Assembly (NCBI RefSeq): GCF_046600715.1
Contig: NZ_JBJMAV010000002.1
Span: 1 to 64,000, forward strand
Source: Lysobacter_C viscosus
GTDB taxonomy: Bacteria > Pseudomonadota > Gammaproteobacteria > Xanthomonadales > Xanthomonadaceae
Length of the DNA: 64,000 nucleotides
Direction: 5' to 3'
The position numbers were made by a program, and so were the translations under genes. Positions 42,573 through 51,934 of the stretch are shown here, one piece after another. Below the pieces are notes generated by a model. The model was not told the DNA's origin, ran no database searches, and worked only from the letters and a program-made list of their open reading frames with translations. Numbering within the stretch: the first letter of the stretch is position 1; each line of letters starts with the position of its first letter.

Positions 42573-45500
42573 TGGCCGCCGGCTCCACCGGGGACGATGG
42601 GGCCGCCACCGCGACCGGCCTGCACGCGCAGGTTGACCTGGCCCCCGGCACGGTACTGGCCGGTCGCTACCGGCTGGAATCGATGCTGGGCCTGGGCGGG
42701 ATGGGCGTGGTCTACCGCGCCACCGACCTGACCCTGGACGTGCCGGTCGCGCTGAAGCTGCTGCGCCCGGAACTGGCCCAGCGGTCCGGTGCCTTCGACA
42801 GGTTCCGCGAGGAACTGCTGCTCGCGCGCCAGGTGTCGAGTCCGCGCGTGGTGCGCATCCACGACCTCGCCCAGCACGATGAGCGCTGGCTGATCAGCAT
42901 GGACTTCATCGACGGGTGCTCGCTGGAGGAAAAGCTCGAGACCACCGGCGCAATGGCCGTCGACGAAGCCCTCGCCATCACCCGGCAACTCGCCGAAGGC
43001 CTGGCGGCGGCGCACGACAAGGGCGTGGTACACCGCGACCTGAAGCCGGCCAACGTCCTGCTGGACCCGCAAGGCAACGCCTACATCACCGATTTCGGCG
43101 TCGCCCGCTCGCTGGCCAGCAGCGGGCTCACACAGACGGGCACGCTGGTGGGCACGCCCGACTACCTGTCGCCGGAACAGGCGCGCGGGGCCCGGCTGGA
43201 TGCACGCAGCGACCTCTACGCCCTGGGGCTGATCCTCTACGAAATGCTCGCCGGTGAACCCGCGTTCTCGGGCGGCACGCTGGCCGAGTCGCTGGCGCAA
43301 CGCATCGTCAGGCCACCTGCCTCGATCACCTCGCGCCGCAAGGACGTCCCGGCATGGGTCGTGCGGCTGCTTGGGCGGCTCCTTCGGCCGCGGCCGTCGC
43401 AGCGCTTGCAGCGGGCGCAGGACGTCATCGCCGCGATCGACTCCCGCAGGCTGCCGCGCGAATTCCGCCCGCGACGGAGCTGGGCCTGGGGCCTGGCAGC
43501 CGCGCTGGCCCTGGCTGCCGGTACGGGCGCCTGGTGGGTGCTGCGGCCGGCGGCCCCGCCGGTGGTCGAGAACGTGCGGCCGCTGCAGCGGGTGCTGGTC
43601 CTGCCCCTCGCCCCGGCGACGGATCTGCCTCCCCCGCAACGGCTGGTCCTGGACGACAGCCTGCTGGGCACGCTGGCGTCCCTGCCGGGCGTAGCCGTGG
43701 TCGACGGCGAACGCGCGCGCCAGGCGATCCGGCAACTGGACCCTGCCGGTGCCGGCCAGCCGGATATCGACGCCCTGCGTGCCACCGCCGCCGCCGGCCG
43801 CGTATTGGAGGTCGATCTGCGCACGACCAACGGCCTTTGGCAGGCCGACGCCCGACTGCACGGCGAGACGGCCCCGCCGCGTCGGCTGGCAGGCCCGTCG
43901 TCCGCGACCCCGACAGCCGCCCTGCAGGGCTGGCTGGCGCAACCCGCGGTGCGTGATGCGCTGGGCTGGGCGGGCGCCGTGCCGCGGCTGCCGGATACCC
44001 CGGAGGCGGTCGCGCACGAGCTCGGATCGGGCCTGCTGCTGCGCCAGCAGGGCAAGCTGGCTGAAGCGCTCGCGGCGTTCGAACGAGCCGCTGCAATCGA
44101 TGGCCAGCCCCGGGCGTGGCTGGCCGTGGCCGAGACGGCCGGGGCCGTCGGCGAGATCGATACCGCCCTGGATGCACTGGACAATGCCCAGCGTGGGGCC
44201 GACGCCCTGCCGGGGCCCGAACGGCAACGCCTGGTCGCCGAGCGCGCCCTGCTCGAGGGCGACGGCGAGTTGGCGGTGGCCCAATGGACGGCACTGCGGG
44301 AGGCCACGCCCGACGATACCTACGCGCAGCTCCAGCAGGGGCGCGCCCAAGGCGCGGCGGGCGATTTCGCCGCGGCGGTGTCCACCCTGGAGGCGCTCAG
44401 CCAGCGCGACCCGAACGACCCGCGCGCATGGTTCGAACTGGGCAAGTTCACCCTGCTCAGCGGCGACGCGCAGCGAGCGGTCGATGACCACCTGGTCCGC
44501 GCGCTGGTGCTGTACAAGCGCAGCCGCAACACTTACGGCGAGGCCGAGACGGTCAACGCGCTTGGAATCGGCTATGGCCGGCTGGGCCAGACCGCCGACG
44601 CCATCGAGCAGTACCGCAAGGCGGTGGAACTGCGAAGCATGGTCGGCAATCGCCGAGGCGTCGCCACCAGCCTGCGCAACCTTGGCAACGTTCTGGCACT
44701 GACCGGACGGTTCGACAAGGCGGCCGCGCACCTCGAGCAGGCCCGCACCCTGTACACCGCGTTGGGCGATCGCGAGGGCCTGGCAGCGGTCGACAACGAG
44801 ATCGGCCTGCTATCGGAGGAGCGCGGCGACTACCCGTCGGCGCTGGAAGCGTACCAACGCGCCCTGCGTGGTTGGCAGGCGGCCGGCGATGCGCACGGGA
44901 GCGCGCAGGCGTTCAACAACATCGGCTTCGCCCATTACCAGTTGGGCGCCTACAACGACGCCCAGGTGTACTGGCAGCAGGCGGCCGAGGCATACGCCGC
45001 GCTCGGGTCGGAGACCGGCTCGGTGCGCACCGCACAGAACCTCGGGCTGCTGGCGATGGCGCGCGGCGACTGGCAGCAGGCCCGGCAGCGCCTGGAGGAT
45101 TCGCTGGCGCAGGCCGAGCGGCAGCAGATGCCCGAGGAGGCAGCCGTCAGCCGGCGCAATCTCGCCGATCTTGAGCTGATGCAGGGGAACGTGGCGGCAG
45201 CCCTGGCACAGCTGGAGCCCGCCGAAGCGCTGTTCCGCCAACGCCAGGACCAGCGCGGCATGGCCGATGTGGCCCTGCTGCGCGTGCAGGCCCTGCTGGC
45301 GGCGCATGCCGATGACCAGGCGCGCGCGGCACTGGATGGCCTGCAACCGCAGTTGGAGTCCGCCGCCAGCGAACAGCGCGCGATAGCCGGCATGCTGGAG
45401 TCGGACCTGCTGGCCCGGGAGGGCCGCACCCGCGAGGCCGCGGCCGTATTGAGGCAGGCGTCGCAACTGGCGATCGCGTCGGGCGTTCGCCACCTGCAGT

Positions 45501-45904
45501 TGCAGATCGCACTGCGTGAGGCGCGCTTGGGCGCACGTCGCAACGCCGACGCCGGCCTGGACGGGGCAACCACGGCACTGGGCCATGCGGGTTTGCGGCT
45601 GGCGTGGCTGGAATGGCAGATGGAACAGGCTCTCGCACGCGAGGATGCGTCCGCGGCACGGGCCGCCTATCGCGAAGCGACCGGGTTGCTGCGCGCAGGG
45701 GACTATCAGCGCGCCTGGCAACTGCACCGCCTCGGCGCGCTCGCCCATGCCCAGGGCGGGGAGGCCGCTGCCGCCCAGCGTGCCTCGGCGCGGGCCGACA
45801 CGGCACATGCCGAAGCGGTCAAGGCCCTGCCCCCCGGGATGCGCGAGGGCTTCCTCCTCGACACCCGTGCCACCGGACCCATGCCCCCGGAGCCGACACC
45901 GTGA
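42572..45904 (+). CDS. Hanks-type Ser/Thr protein kinase with TPR repeats
   Basis: This 1110-aa kinase has a cytoplasmic catalytic domain (about 31-300) with glycine loop GLGGMG (40-45), Lys62, HRDLKPAN (154-161) and DFG (174-176). One membrane segment follows (about 303-323). The outer part begins with a TolB/FlgO-like segment (about 335-480, VLVLPLAPA) and continues with about 12 TPR-type repeats (about 480-1080), e.g. AEALAAFERAAAIDG and ALEAYQRALRGW. The kinase residues are intact. It is fused in one operon with the FHA-GAF protein upstream and the histidine kinase downstream (4-base overlap). Confidence 0.92.
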   Translation: MAAGSTGDDGAATATGLHAQVDLAPGTVLAGRYRLESMLGLGGMGVVYRATDLTLDVPVALKLLRPELAQRSGAFDRFREELLLARQVSSPRVVRIHDLAQHDERWLISMDFIDGCSLEEKLETTGAMAVDEALAITRQLAEGLAAAHDKGVVHRDLKPANVLLDPQGNAYITDFGVARSLASSGLTQTGTLVGTPDYLSPEQARGARLDARSDLYALGLILYEMLAGEPAFSGGTLAESLAQRIVRPPASITSRRKDVPAWVVRLLGRLLRPRPSQRLQRAQDVIAAIDSRRLPREFRPRRSWAWGLAAALALAAGTGAWWVLRPAAPPVVENVRPLQRVLVLPLAPATDLPPPQRLVLDDSLLGTLASLPGVAVVDGERARQAIRQLDPAGAGQPDIDALRATAAAGRVLEVDLRTTNGLWQADARLHGETAPPRRLAGPSSATPTAALQGWLAQPAVRDALGWAGAVPRLPDTPEAVAHELGSGLLLRQQGKLAEALAAFERAAAIDGQPRAWLAVAETAGAVGEIDTALDALDNAQRGADALPGPERQRLVAERALLEGDGELAVAQWTALREATPDDTYAQLQQGRAQGAAGDFAAAVSTLEALSQRDPNDPRAWFELGKFTLLSGDAQRAVDDHLVRALVLYKRSRNTYGEAETVNALGIGYGRLGQTADAIEQYRKAVELRSMVGNRRGVATSLRNLGNVLALTGRFDKAAAHLEQARTLYTALGDREGLAAVDNEIGLLSEERGDYPSALEAYQRALRGWQAAGDAHGSAQAFNNIGFAHYQLGAYNDAQVYWQQAAEAYAALGSETGSVRTAQNLGLLAMARGDWQQARQRLEDSLAQAERQQMPEEAAVSRRNLADLELMQGNVAAALAQLEPAEALFRQRQDQRGMADVALLRVQALLAAHADDQARAALDGLQPQLESAASEQRAIAGMLESDLLAREGRTREAAAVLRQASQLAIASGVRHLQLQIALREARLGARRNADAGLDGATTALGHAGLRLAWLEWQMEQALAREDASAARAAYREATGLLRAGDYQRAWQLHRLGALAHAQGGEAAAAQRASARADTAHAEAVKALPPGMREGFLLDTRATGPMPPEPTP

Positions 45905-46674
45905 GCCGCCGCCCCCCGACCCCCTCCGACCTCCCGCTCGAGGCCCTGCGCGACCAGTACCAGCGGCTGTTGCAAAGACTCGAAGCGAACGAACGCGAGT
46001 TCCGGCGTCTGGGTCGTTCGGTGCTGCGGGTGCAGGAGGACGAGCGCCGCCGCCTTGCGCGCGAACTGCATGACGGCCTGGGCCAGAACCTGACCGCACT
46101 CAAGCACCGGCTTGCGCGGATCGGCGACGGGCTCACGCCGGCTCAGGCGGCGCTGCGCGACCAACTGGACGCGGCAATCGCACTGTGCGGGGACACGCTG
46201 GAGGACACCCGTGAGCTTTCGCGGCTGCTCCGCCCGCCTATCCTCGACGACCTCGGGCTGGATCCGGCGCTGCATTGGCTCGCGCGCACGGTCGGGGAGT
46301 CGTCCGGACTCGCCATCGCGGTCGAGGTCGAGGCCTTGCCCGTGCTGGAAGGCGACGTTGAAACGCTGATGTTCCGCATCGCCCAGGAGGCGCTGCACAA
46401 CATCGTCCGCCACGCCGACGCCCGCAACGTGCTGGTTCGGGTGGTCGCACGCGGTGGCCTGCTGCAGTTGCAGGTGGTCGACGATGGCCGGGGTTGCGAT
46501 CCGGAAATCGCCCAGGCGTCCGGCGGCAGCGGCCTGGGTGGCATGCGCGAGCGCCTGCGGCTGCACGAGGGGCACCTGCAGCTCCACGCCTCGCCCGGCA
46601 ACGGCACCCGCCTGCGCGCGGTGGTGCCGCTGGAGAACCCGCCCGGCACCGCATCGAGCGCGGCCCCCGCTTGA
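45901..46674 (+). CDS. Soluble sensor histidine kinase (HisKA_3/HATPase)
   Basis: This 257-aa NarX/DegS-type kinase lacks a membrane or sensor domain. A coiled-coil-like N-terminus (about 12-50) is followed by the HisKA_3 box RRRLARELHDGLGQ with phospho-acceptor His57, then the HATPase domain with Asn167 (EALHNIVRHA), DDGRG (194-198) and GLGGMRER. The start is GTG at 45901, overlapping the kinase stop as GTGA. Input is therefore expected through its N-terminal coiled coil or through the co-encoded kinase; this is inference. Confidence 0.92.
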   Translation: MSRRPPTPSDLPLEALRDQYQRLLQRLEANEREFRRLGRSVLRVQEDERRRLARELHDGLGQNLTALKHRLARIGDGLTPAQAALRDQLDAAIALCGDTLEDTRELSRLLRPPILDDLGLDPALHWLARTVGESSGLAIAVEVEALPVLEGDVETLMFRIAQEALHNIVRHADARNVLVRVVARGGLLQLQVVDDGRGCDPEIAQASGGSGLGGMRERLRLHEGHLQLHASPGNGTRLRAVVPLENPPGTASSAAPA

Positions 46675-46705
46675 CGCTGCCGGTGGCGTCGCTCAGCTTA
46701 GGGCG

Positions 46706-47350
46706 ATGGGGATCATCCGGGTACTGATTGCCGACGACCACACGCTGGTTCGCGAGAGCCTGGTCGGGCTGCTGCAGTCCGACCCGGAGGTGCAGGTGGT
46801 GGCGCAAGCCGCCGATGGCCTGCAGGCGTTGGATCGGGCCCTGGCCACGCGTCCCGACGTCGTGGTCACCGACCTGGCAATGCCCGGTCTCAACGGGGTG
46901 GAAGTGGTCCGCCGGTTGTGCGAGTCACTGCCCGGCGCGCGCGTGCTGGTGCTGACCATGCACCAGGAGGACGAGTACGTGCTGCAGGCCGTCCGCGCGG
47001 GGGCGTCGGGCTACCTGGTCAAGGACAGCGCCGCCGCCGAGCTGCTGGCCGCCGTCCACAGCCTGCATGCCGGCCGCGGCCATTTCGGACCGCAGGCGTC
47101 GCGTGCACTTGCCGAACAGCTGCAGAACCCCGACCGCGTGGTCGACGACCCCTACGGCCGGCTCACCGCCCGCGAGCGGGAAGTGTTCCACCTGATGGCC
47201 GAAGGGCTGACCACGAAGGAAATCGCCCGCAAGCTGGACATCAGCGCCAAGACCGCGGAGAACCACCGCGCCCGCGTGCTGGCCAAGCTGGACGTGCGCA
47301 ACACGGCCGAGCTGGTCCGGTATGCACTGCGCCGCGGACTTCTGGACTAG
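46706..47350 (+). CDS. NarL/FixJ-family response regulator
   Basis: This 214-aa regulator has a receiver domain (about 3-118) with acidic pocket D10/D11, phospho-acceptor Asp56 (VVVTDLAMP), Thr in LTMHQ and Lys in YLVKDS. A LuxR-type helix-turn-helix follows (about 150-210: LTAREREVFHLMAEG, TTKEIARKLDISAKTAENH). It is the cognate partner of the histidine kinase encoded 31 bases upstream. Target genes are unknown. Confidence 0.95.
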   Translation: MGIIRVLIADDHTLVRESLVGLLQSDPEVQVVAQAADGLQALDRALATRPDVVVTDLAMPGLNGVEVVRRLCESLPGARVLVLTMHQEDEYVLQAVRAGASGYLVKDSAAAELLAAVHSLHAGRGHFGPQASRALAEQLQNPDRVVDDPYGRLTAREREVFHLMAEGLTTKEIARKLDISAKTAENHRARVLAKLDVRNTAELVRYALRRGLLD

Positions 47351-47435
47351 GCATGCGTGGCGTTCGTCCGTTACGCGCCCGCCCCGGCGCAGGGCCCCGT
47401 AGTATTCTCGCGCTTCCCTTGTCCGGAGGCACCGC

Positions 47436-47930
47436 ATGAGAGCTCCAAGGCCTGTACGCAGCCTGCGCTGGATGGCAGGGGTCCTATTCATTGCGACCGG
47501 CCTCGCCGCGTGTGCGGGCGGCCCGGTAAAGCGGGTGTCCGAGCCCTCGGCAAGGATCCAGCAGCTGGCCGTGCAAGCCGATGGCCGCTGGTCGCTGCAA
47601 CTCCGGATCGAGAACTTCAGCAGCATGCCGATGCGCTTCGAGTCGGTGGACCTGGGTCTGACCGTGGCCGATGCGGACGCCGGACGCGTGCAGGCTACGC
47701 CCGGGCTTTCCATCGGCCCGGAATCCGCCGATGTGGTGACCGTCATGCTCGCCCCGCCGGCGGCAGCCAAGCTCGCCGTCGCCGACGCGCTGTCGGCGGG
47801 TCGCAGCGTGGATTACCGGCTGAGCGGGCGCATCGTCGCGGCACCGGAGGAGAGGGGGTCGCGCGATTTCGAAGTCGAGCGCCGCAGCGCGCTGAGCCCC
47901 GCGCCGGGGTTGCCCGGCGTTCTTCGCTGA
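47436..47930 (+). CDS. LEA type 2 (WHy-like) lipoprotein
   Basis: This 164-aa lipoprotein has a signal peptide with lipobox GLAAC (Cys26), followed by a beta-sandwich of the LEA_2/WHy kind (IQQLAVQADGRWSLQLRIENFSSMPMRFESVDLGLTVAD). CGGAGGC precedes the start. Such proteins are linked to stress or envelope roles in Xanthomonadaceae, but no reaction is known. It follows the signalling operon after 85 bases and is probably transcribed on its own. Confidence 0.8.
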   Translation: MRAPRPVRSLRWMAGVLFIATGLAACAGGPVKRVSEPSARIQQLAVQADGRWSLQLRIENFSSMPMRFESVDLGLTVADADAGRVQATPGLSIGPESADVVTVMLAPPAAAKLAVADALSAGRSVDYRLSGRIVAAPEERGSRDFEVERRSALSPAPGLPGVLR

Positions 47931-48069
47931 CGCATGGCGCAGTCGGAAACGGCAACCCTGCGTTCGCAGTCCGCCGTCGCCAGCGCGTAAACCCTGCACG
48001 ACCCTCCGCTCGGGACCTCGCTCCGGGCGCCGTCCCTGCCTCTTGTTGCAGATCAAACTGGATCCGACC

Positions 48070-49857
48070 ATGAGCCGATACAAAGCCCCCCTCGCCGACA
48101 TGCGCTTCGCCCTGTTCGATGTCCTGGGGGCCGAAGCGGCGTTCGAACGGATGGGCTTCGCGGATGCCACGCGGGACGTGCTTGATGCGGTGCTGGAGGA
48201 AGGGGCACGTTTCAACGAAACGGTGCTGGCACCGCTCAATGCGGTGGGCGACCGCGAGGGTTGCAGCCTCGACGTGGCAACCGGCGAGGTCACCACGCCG
48301 ACTGGCTTCCGGCAAGCCTATGCGCAGTACGTCGAAGGCGGATGGTCGGGACTCACCGCCCCCGGGGAGTTCGGCGGCCAGGGCCTGCCGCACGCCGCCG
48401 GCGTTCCGCTGAAGGAGATGATCGACGCGGCCAACCTTGCGTGGGGCAACTTCCCGCTGCTCTCGCATGGCGCCACCGAGGCACTGCTCCACCACGGCGA
48501 GCCCTGGCAGCAGGAGCGCTTCCTCAAGCCGCTGGTGGACGGTCGCTGGACCGGCACGATGTGCCTGACCGAGCCCCACTGCGGCACCGACCTGGGCCTG
48601 TTGCGGACCCGGGCCGAGCCCCTCGGCGACGATCGCTACGCCGTCAGCGGCACGAAGATCTTCATCACCGCCGGCGAGCACGATTTCACCGACAACATCC
48701 TGCACCTGGTGCTGGCCCGGCTGCCCGACGCGCCCGCCGGCAGCAAGGGCATTTCGCTGTTCATCGTGCCCAAGGTCCGGGTCAACGGGGACGGGTCACT
48801 GGGCGAACGCAACGCGGTGCGGTGCGGCAGCCTCGAGCACAAGATGGGCATCCACGGGTCCGCGACCTGCGTGCTCAACTTCGATGGCGCCGAAGGGTTC
48901 CTCGTCGGCCAGCCGCACAAGGGCCTGATGGCCATGTTCACAATGATGAACACGGCTCGCCTTGCGGTCGGACTGCAGGGGCTCGGGCTCTCGGACCGCG
49001 CCTACCAGAACGCCCTGCTTTACTCGCGCGAGCGCTTGCAGATGCGTTCGCTGTCGGGCCCCAAGTTCCCCGACAAGCCCGCCGACCCGATCATCGTGCA
49101 CCCCGACGTGCGGCGCATGCTGCTGACCTGCAAGGCGCTGGTCGAAGGCGGCCGGGCCATGGGTTACCACGCTGCGCTGCAGGTCGACCTGGCCCACCAC
49201 GCCGGCGATGCGGCAGAACGCGCGCAGGCCGATGCCCTGCTGGGTTTCATGACGCCGATCGTCAAGGCCTGCCTGACCGAGTGGGGGGTGGAGTGCACCT
49301 ACCACGCGCTGCAGTGCTTCGGCGGCCACGGCTACATCGCCGAGCACGGCATGGAGCAGTTGGCACGCGATGCCCGCATCACCACCCTGTACGAGGGCAC
49401 CACCGGCATCCAGGCACTGGACCTGCTGGGCCGCAAGGTCCTGCAACAGCAGGGTGCGGGGTTGAAGGTCATGCTCGACATGATCGAAGCCTTCTGCGAG
49501 ACACCGGACCTGCCCGCGCCCGCGCAGGCGTTCGTCGCACCGCTTCGGGCCAAGCGGGCCGAGTGGCAGCAGCTCACGTTGCGCATCGGCCAGCGTGCGG
49601 CCGCCGACGCCGAAGAGATCGGCGCCGCCGCCCACGACTACCTGATGTACTCGGGCTACGTCTGCCTGGCCTACTGGTGGGCGCGATCGGTGGCCGTCGC
49701 CGAGGCGTCCGACCGGCCCGCGACGTTCAAGGCCGCCAAGCGGGAGACCGCGCGTTTCTACTTCCGCCGGATCCTCCCGCGCACCCTTGCACACGCGGCC
49801 GCGATCGACGCCGGGGCCGACACGCTGATGTCGCTGGAGGCCGAAGCGTTCGACTGA
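48070..49857 (+). CDS. Acyl-CoA dehydrogenase (DmdC/FadE-like)
   Basis: This 595-aa flavoprotein oxidises an acyl-CoA to the trans-2-enoyl-CoA. It has the N-terminal extension of the larger family (MSRYKAPLADMRFALFDVL), MCLTEPHCGTDLGL for FAD binding, the core helices with RLAVGLQGLGLSDRAYQNAL, and the catalytic Glu in LYEGTTGIQALDLLGRK. The C-terminal domain is present. The layout matches 3-methylmercaptopropionyl-CoA dehydrogenase DmdC and relatives, most of which act on ordinary fatty acyl-CoAs. The start at 48070 fits the family; an earlier ATG at 48043 is less likely. Confidence 0.93.
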   Translation: MSRYKAPLADMRFALFDVLGAEAAFERMGFADATRDVLDAVLEEGARFNETVLAPLNAVGDREGCSLDVATGEVTTPTGFRQAYAQYVEGGWSGLTAPGEFGGQGLPHAAGVPLKEMIDAANLAWGNFPLLSHGATEALLHHGEPWQQERFLKPLVDGRWTGTMCLTEPHCGTDLGLLRTRAEPLGDDRYAVSGTKIFITAGEHDFTDNILHLVLARLPDAPAGSKGISLFIVPKVRVNGDGSLGERNAVRCGSLEHKMGIHGSATCVLNFDGAEGFLVGQPHKGLMAMFTMMNTARLAVGLQGLGLSDRAYQNALLYSRERLQMRSLSGPKFPDKPADPIIVHPDVRRMLLTCKALVEGGRAMGYHAALQVDLAHHAGDAAERAQADALLGFMTPIVKACLTEWGVECTYHALQCFGGHGYIAEHGMEQLARDARITTLYEGTTGIQALDLLGRKVLQQQGAGLKVMLDMIEAFCETPDLPAPAQAFVAPLRAKRAEWQQLTLRIGQRAAADAEEIGAAAHDYLMYSGYVCLAYWWARSVAVAEASDRPATFKAAKRETARFYFRRILPRTLAHAAAIDAGADTLMSLEAEAFD

Positions 49858-49918
49858 TCCGGACCACGGCGGCAACGCTATCCAAACGGCCCGCGAACCG
49901 GTATAAGCTGGTGCCCCG

Positions 49919-50620
49919 ATGGAGACCGACAGAGCGAAGCTGCGCTTGGTCCAGGCGGGGAATTCCACCGATCTCGATCGGCAGGTCCCGGCACCTGCCC
50001 GTTTCGACGCGCGCTCCGCACCCCAGCCCCCGTTCCACCTTCCCATCGAGCGGCTCAACCGGGTGCGCCTGCTGTCGCTCGACGCCCACGGGCGTGCGCT
50101 CAGCTGGATGCATTGGCAGGATGCCGCGTGCCTGTACGCGCGTGGCGCGGTGGCCTGGACGCTGGGCGACCCCTGCCTGACCATCCATGGTGGCACCTCG
50201 CGCCTGAGCGGCGAGCGCAGCGTGCTCGACCTGCACCCGATCGTCGCTGCCCGCGGCCATGCACGTTCGCACGCGTTGGACCCCACGCCGGCGCTGACCA
50301 ATCTGGCGCTTTTCGCGCGCGATGGGCACCTGTGCATGTACTGCGGCCACGGGTTCCACCGGCCCCAGCTCACCCGCGACCACGTCAAGCCGGTGTCCAA
50401 GGGGGGCCGCGACGTGTGGGAGAACGTGGTGGCCGCCTGTTTCAGCTGCAATTCCCGCAAGGGCAACCGCACCCCCCAGCAAGCCGGAATGCCGCTGCTC
50501 GCCGTGCCCTACCGCCCCAGCTGGATCGAACACCTGATCCTCTCCAACCGCAACATCCTGGCCGACCAGATGGCGTTCCTGCGCGCGCAACTGCCCCGCA
50601 ACGCGCGCTCCACGGGCTGA
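49919..50620 (+). CDS. HNH endonuclease family protein
   Basis: This 233-aa protein has an HNH domain with zinc ligands C139/C142 (CMYCG) and C174/C177 (CFSCN), and the nuclease core RDHVKPVSKGG (153-163) with Asn169. Residues 1 to about 125 are an unclassified N-terminal part, including LNRVRLLSLDAHGRAL and LYARGAVAWTLGDPC. This form is widespread as a stand-alone chromosomal gene; the target is unknown. A TATAAG box (49902-49907) is only 12 bases before the ATG, so the message may be almost leaderless. Confidence 0.88.
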   Translation: METDRAKLRLVQAGNSTDLDRQVPAPARFDARSAPQPPFHLPIERLNRVRLLSLDAHGRALSWMHWQDAACLYARGAVAWTLGDPCLTIHGGTSRLSGERSVLDLHPIVAARGHARSHALDPTPALTNLALFARDGHLCMYCGHGFHRPQLTRDHVKPVSKGGRDVWENVVAACFSCNSRKGNRTPQQAGMPLLAVPYRPSWIEHLILSNRNILADQMAFLRAQLPRNARSTG

Positions 50621-50751
50621 CGGGCGAGCCGGGGGCGATGTGGCCCCCCGCCGTGCCCGCCCACGTCACCCTGCGACGCGATGCGTGCGTTGACGCGCGC
50701 GGGCCGCTCCGCAACACTCCGGGGCCACTGCTACGACCGGAATGCCCCAAG

Positions 50752-51849
50752 ATGCCCCTGACCCTCGGCCTGACCGGCATGGACGCGGCCACCGAAATCG
50801 CGATCAAAGCGGCCTTCGCCGACGCCAACACCCGCCTCGGCAAACAGTGGTCGCTGGTGCCTGACAGCCAGGCCGAGTACGTGATTGTCGACATGGACAG
50901 CATGTACGGCCCGATGAGTTGGCTGCGCCTGCATGCCGCCGGAAAGACCGTGATCGGCCTCACCAGTGCCCCACGCACCCAGGCGGACTTCCTGCTGCCC
51001 CAGCCGGTGGATTCCGAGGGCGTGGCCGCGCTGTTGCAGGAACTGGCGGCCGCCACGGGCGAGTCCCTGGACCTGGTCGCCGTGGATATCCCGATGTCGA
51101 CGCGGGCTGATACCCCGTCGCCGGCGGGAATGACGCCAGCGCCGGTGCCGCAGGACCCCCTGCCCGGCGAGGTGGTGGACCAGGACGAAGAGGCTTCGGA
51201 CCCGGACCAGCCTGCAGTCCCGGCACCTTCGGCGGTCGCACCCCCGGTCAATGTCGCCCCACCCGAGCCGGTGCCGCTGGTGGACGAGGGACCCGACAGC
51301 CTGCTGGGGTGGTTGACGTCGCCGCGCCTGAAGGGCCGCGTGCGGCTGGCCCACGGCGACGTGCCGTTGCTGATCGACGCCGATGCACGCACCTACCACG
51401 GGCCGGCCCTGCTCAAGCCCTTGGCCGACCATTTCCAGCGCAAGGTCGAAGACGCCGACCTGGAAACAATCGATGCCGCTGCCTGGGCCGCCGCCAGCGC
51501 AGCTGCCGGCGACGCCCAGCCACTGAACCGGCTGGTGTGGTTCGGCGCCCTCGTGTCCGGGGGCGGCAAGCTGGCGGGGGGGTTCCCGCCGGACACGCGG
51601 TTCCAGATGCTCAAGTGGCCCCAGACCGAGCGCGAGTACCCCAAGCACTTCCGCATCGCCACGGTGATGATGAAGGGCCCGGCCACGGTCGTCGACATCG
51701 CCCAGGCCAGCGGTGTACCCGAACCTGATGTCACCGATTTCGTGAACGCGAACCTGGCCACCGGATTCGCCGACATCGAGCGACCACCGGAGCCGGAACC
51801 GGACGCCACGCGGTCGTCGGGGCTGTTCGGACGCCTGCGCGGCCGCTGA
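50752..51849 (+). CDS. Protein of unknown function, receiver-like N-terminus and winged-helix-like C-terminus
   Basis: I do not recognise this 365-aa protein. Residues 1-105 alternate beta and helix like a receiver domain but lack a clear acidic pocket (YVIVDMDSMYGPMSW). Residues 106-185 are a Pro/Asp/Glu/Ala-rich linker. Residues 185-300 are a folded middle part (LLGWLTSPRLKGRVRL, NRLVWFGALVSGGG). Residues 300-345 (FRIATVMMKGPATVVDIAQASGVPEPDVTDFVNANLATGF) look like a winged helix-turn-helix. There is no signal peptide. It lies between the HNH gene and dxs on the same strand. Confidence 0.7.
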   Translation: MPLTLGLTGMDAATEIAIKAAFADANTRLGKQWSLVPDSQAEYVIVDMDSMYGPMSWLRLHAAGKTVIGLTSAPRTQADFLLPQPVDSEGVAALLQELAAATGESLDLVAVDIPMSTRADTPSPAGMTPAPVPQDPLPGEVVDQDEEASDPDQPAVPAPSAVAPPVNVAPPEPVPLVDEGPDSLLGWLTSPRLKGRVRLAHGDVPLLIDADARTYHGPALLKPLADHFQRKVEDADLETIDAAAWAAASAAAGDAQPLNRLVWFGALVSGGGKLAGGFPPDTRFQMLKWPQTEREYPKHFRIATVMMKGPATVVDIAQASGVPEPDVTDFVNANLATGFADIERPPEPEPDATRSSGLFGRLRGR

Positions 51850-51934
51850 ACCCCGCATCGCACCGCCCGACCCTCGCCTTGCCCGTGCCCGCCGCGGGCA
51901 GGACAATGGCGGACTGTCGCCGGTCCCCCACGTG

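Noticed and set aside
42398..44731. 777-aa open frame antisense to the TPR kinase
   Set aside because: Mirror frame of the kinase gene; no protein-like features.
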